A stretch of 64,000 bases of DNA from Nocardia salmonicida NBRC 13393 (GTDB taxonomy: Bacteria; Actinomycetota; Actinomycetes; Mycobacteriales; Mycobacteriaceae), in NCBI RefSeq assembly GCF_001613085.1, contig NZ_BDBR01000046.1, positions 19,213-83,212 of the forward strand, given 5' to 3'. Position numbers and translations under genes: made by a program. Below the pieces are notes generated by a model that saw only the letters and a program-made list of their open reading frames with translations, ran no database searches and was not told the DNA's origin. This document shows, piece after piece, positions 61,431-64,000 of the stretch (within the stretch, counting starts at the first letter, position 1; the number at the start of each line of letters is the position of its first letter).

Positions 61431-61735
61431 CTTGCCCTCGCCGTCTCGAATCAAGCACTGTGACCTGATAAAACACGGACAACATGGAGCACCTACTTGT
61501 TCTTCGACAGTGAGGCTACTCCGCTTCGGAACTCGCCCCGCTTGATAGCCCACTCCCCGACCACGTGTCGCACCTTCGCGTACGCCATGCAGGGACACTA
61601 CCAGCGCCTAAACACCCTGGCACACAACCAGTTCCCGGATCGCTGCCGACCAAAGCTCAGCGTCACGCGGAGTCAGCTGAGGTTGAACCGCGACACCGCC
61701 ACCGGATACTGATCCACAGGGTCCACCCTGGGCTG
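61431..61735 (-). repeat. Accessory repeat block, copy C
   Basis: On the minus strand it has YPVAVSRFNLS with stop, the GGTAGTGTCCCTGC word, a 31-residue frame (ATG 61588 to TAG 61493, MAYAKVRHVVGEWAIKRGEF, then RSGVASLSKNK) and the same tail as copy B. Copies B and C correspond over about 300 bases. Confidence 0.78.
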
Positions 61736-61966
61736 ACCAGTCACTCAGTCATATTCGCCAACGGCCCCACGCGCACACCCACAGCTCCGGGACGCTGGCC
61801 TGGGCCGACAGTGGGTACAGAACCCATCTGTCGGTCTGGCCGGTCCGGTGCTGACTGAGGAATTGTTGAACGACCGTCCGGGATGTGAAAAGGGTTGCTC
61901 AGCAGTAGGTATCGCCCTGGCCAGTATGTGAGGATCAGTGGACTTAGCGACAGTGTGGAGGTCGGT

Positions 61967-62341
61967 GTGGCGGTTTCGTGGCAGGTGGTGCGGCGGGTAG
62001 CGGTGCCCACCGGGGTGACCGCGGTGGTGACGACGGGGTTGGCGGTGGCGGTGAACTACGCGACCGGTGGTGACCACTCGATGTGGGCGTGGGTGGCCGT
62101 GGCGGTGCTGACCGTCGCCGCGTTCGGCACGTCGTTGTGGCTGCAGTTCGCCGCCCAACCCTCAGCTCCGGCTCCTGAGCCCATGCCGGGGATGGATGTC
62201 GAGGATGCGAGCGCGGGCCGGGACATGCGATTCGGTCAGGTCCACGGCACTGGACCCGGCGTGCGAGGGCGGCGACTGCAGGCCGGGCGCGACATGACCT
62301 TCGACGGCACCGACAGCCGCGGTGATGCCTCACACCCATGA
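61967..62341 (+). CDS. Two-helix membrane protein of a STAND cassette
   Basis: The 124-residue protein has two hydrophobic helices (VAVPTGVTAVVTTGLAVAV and WAWVAVAVLTVAAFGTSLWLQF, residues about 10-65). A flexible tail carries AGRDM twice (residues 83-87 and 106-110), each followed by [RT]F. GGAGGT precedes GTG 61967; earlier in-frame starts exist at 61955 and 61895. The stop overlaps the ATG of the NB-ARC gene. The downstream protein carries a matching AGRDI motif near its N-terminus, suggesting that the two tails interact. Confidence 0.75.
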   Translation: MAVSWQVVRRVAVPTGVTAVVTTGLAVAVNYATGGDHSMWAWVAVAVLTVAAFGTSLWLQFAAQPSAPAPEPMPGMDVEDASAGRDMRFGQVHGTGPGVRGRRLQAGRDMTFDGTDSRGDASHP

Positions 62342-64000
62342 ACCACCGACCCACCGGCCGCTGGTGGCCATGGCGGCGCGACGCTGACCGGGCTGGCGCG
62401 GGCACATTCCTCGGTCTGGACCAGGTGAGTGCCGGGCGCGATATCCACAACAGCGTCGACAACTCCCACACCGAGACCACCACAGTCCACATTCACCGGT
62501 ACGACACTGAATCTCCGCCCTCCGCACCAGCGGAGACGACGGGGCTGGTGGTCGGTGCGGTACCGCTCCCTGCCCGGCATTTCGTGCCTCGTGCCCAGGT
62601 CGGCCAGCTCCGCGAAGCCTTGATGCGCGAGCAGGTGGCGGTGGTGGTGTGCGGGATGCGTGGTGCCGGAAAAACCCAGGTCGCCGCCGCCTACGCCCGC
62701 GAAATCATGACCGACGAGTCCGCGAGGTTGATGGGCTGGGTCGGTGCGGAGACCCGCGACAGCACCCTGGCCGGGCTGGCCGAGATCGCCACCAGGTTGA
62801 AGGTGGCCGACCCGGACGGAGATTCGTTGGTCTCGGCGCGGCGGCTGCGCGACCACCTCAACAGTGCGCGGGGGTTGGCAGGGGTGTTGGTATTCGACAA
62901 CGCCACCGACCCGGATTTCCTGAGCGAGTTCCTGCCCACCGGCGGCGGGGTGCGGGTGGTGATCACCAGCACCGACCGCGCCTTCGTCGGCCTGGGTGAA
63001 TTGGTCGACGCCGCGACCGGGTTCGACCGCACCGAGTCGGTCGGCTACCTCCACACCGCGACCGGGCTCGATGACCCAACCGGCTCCGACACCCTCGCTA
63101 CCGAGTTGGGAGACCTGCCGCTGGCTCTGGCAGCCGCCGCGGCCACCATCACCGCTCAGCGTCTGGACTACCACAGCTACCAGGAGTTGCTGGCTGCTCA
63201 GCCGCTCCCTGCCGCGCTGCCTCGCCAGCGCGGCAGCAGTTACGGCCGTGCGGTGGACCAGGCGCTGGGGCTCGCGATCGATACCGTCATCACCGGCGAT
63301 ACCGCGCTCGACGGGCGGGTGCGGTGGCTGGTGGGCGTGATGGCGATGCTGTCGGCCGATGGTGTGGAAGCCGCACTGCTGGAAAAGGACACGGACCCAC
63401 TGACAGGCGCGGCGATCACACGCTGTGTTGAGGGGTCGCTGGTGTCGTGGTCGACCGGCGGGCGGGTGCTGGTAATGCACCGGCTGACTGCCCGAGTGGT
63501 CCGCGAACGCGCCTTCGCCGCTGGCACCCTCGACACTATCGCCGCGAACACTGTCGCGGTACTCGCACCGCACCTATTCAACTCGATCGAGGCTTTCCAG
63601 CGCCGTAGCGAAGGCGCCCGTCTGGTCGACCACGTCGACACCCTCGCCGAACACGTCGCAACCGGCCCTCCCTCCCTGAGCGCCGACATTCATGCCGCCA
63701 TACTGACTGCCCGCCGCTGGGCCACCAGACAACTGACTGATGCGGCCGACCTGCAACGCGCCGTCCCCCACGCCGAGCGCACCGTCACCGACCACCGGCA
63801 CCATCTCGGCCCCGACCACCCTGACACCCTCACCGCCCACAGCTACCTTGCCGCCGTCTACCACCAGGTGGGTAGGGTCGGCGGAGCCGCCGAACTGTTC
63901 GAGCAGCTACTCACCGACCGGCGGCGGGTCCTCGGCGACGACCACCCCCACACCCTGGCCACCCGCAGCTACCTCGCCGGCGCCTACAGATCGGTGGGTC
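62338..64000 (+). CDS. NB-ARC/TPR STAND ATPase, 3' end outside window
   Basis: The frame stays open to the last base (at least 554 residues). It starts with an Arg/Trp-rich segment and VSAGRDIHNSVDNS (residue 30 on). An NB-ARC-type ATPase follows with Walker A GMRGAGKT (106-113), Walker B LVFDN (184-188), VVITSTDR sensor and GDLPLALAAAAATI. A helical winged-helix-like part precedes tetratricopeptide repeats of about 42 residues, each with an LG-DHP-TL motif (near residues 490 and 532). Such STAND proteins act as switch-like sensors that assemble on a signal. It is coupled to the membrane-protein gene by ATGA. Confidence 0.88.
   Translation, partial: MNHRPTGRWWPWRRDADRAGAGTFLGLDQVSAGRDIHNSVDNSHTETTTVHIHRYDTESPPSAPAETTGLVVGAVPLPARHFVPRAQVGQLREALMREQVAVVVCGMRGAGKTQVAAAYAREIMTDESARLMGWVGAETRDSTLAGLAEIATRLKVADPDGDSLVSARRLRDHLNSARGLAGVLVFDNATDPDFLSEFLPTGGGVRVVITSTDRAFVGLGELVDAATGFDRTESVGYLHTATGLDDPTGSDTLATELGDLPLALAAAAATITAQRLDYHSYQELLAAQPLPAALPRQRGSSYGRAVDQALGLAIDTVITGDTALDGRVRWLVGVMAMLSADGVEAALLEKDTDPLTGAAITRCVEGSLVSWSTGGRVLVMHRLTARVVRERAFAAGTLDTIAANTVAVLAPHLFNSIEAFQRRSEGARLVDHVDTLAEHVATGPPSLSADIHAAILTARRWATRQLTDAADLQRAVPHAERTVTDHRHHLGPDHPDTLTAHSYLAAVYHQVGRVGGAAELFEQLLTDRRRVLGDDHPHTLATRSYLAGAYRSVG

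Noticed and set aside
57690..64000. Integrase, transposase or terminal tRNA marking the island
   Set aside because: I translated the island on both strands and found no recombinase or transposase motif and no tRNA. Only the left side of the island is in view.

Overview
The window is GC-rich actinobacterial DNA. Gene content and order point to a mycolic-acid bacterium of the Mycobacteriales, most likely Nocardia or a close relative. Blocks match the Mycobacterium tuberculosis order: sigE-rseA-htrA-tatB; gpgS-folP2-fadD6-LOG-dapE-dapD; dapC-fdxC-fbiC; mshB-lpqW-typA; and pimE. The assignment comes from recognised proteins and synteny, not a database search.

Layout. 1-2.9 kb: envelope-stress cassette (the sigma factor is cut by the window edge). 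3-7 kb: an HTH protein, an unknown protein, an XdhC-like protein and a TetR/membrane pair behind a perfect 17-bp-arm palindrome. 7-15 kb: glucosylglycerate and pterin genes, FadD6, two LOG-type genes, and dapE/dapD. 15-22 kb: secreted proteins, a flavoprotein overlapping an ECF41-type sigma factor, an F420-type PPOX protein, a truncated molybdopterin oxidoreductase, a FadD36-type ligase and an MpaB-type oxygenase. 22-30 kb: a kinase remnant, dapC-fdxC, fbiC and a PH-domain pair. 30-38 kb: mshB, lpqW, typA, phhB and pimE. 38-57.7 kb: secreted and envelope genes (serine-triplet repeat protein, DUF1906, CHAP), regulators with their targets (MarR/MFS, BlaI/M56), a DoxX protein with an 11-residue-repeat tail, a secreted metallohydrolase, a P450, a lipase and a PucR regulator.

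57.7-64 kb is an accessory island. It holds three copies of a roughly 270-360 bp repeat block, a MerR-NTF2 fusion with a textbook MerR promoter, a small zinc-ribbon protein, a 47-codon orphan gene with its own terminator, a membrane-anchored protein of unknown fold, an acetyltransferase remnant, and a translationally coupled pair made of a two-helix membrane protein and an NB-ARC/TPR STAND ATPase that runs off the end of the window. This pair is the best candidate for a poorly described system, possibly in defence or signalling.

Links between genes. dapE, dapD and dapC serve lysine and peptidoglycan precursor synthesis. pimE and lpqW serve PIM/LAM synthesis. fbiC makes the F420 chromophore that the PPOX protein could use. 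mshB makes mycothiol. The BlaI/M56 pair probably also controls the neighbouring secreted metallohydrolase, because near-identical operator-like sequences lie upstream of both.
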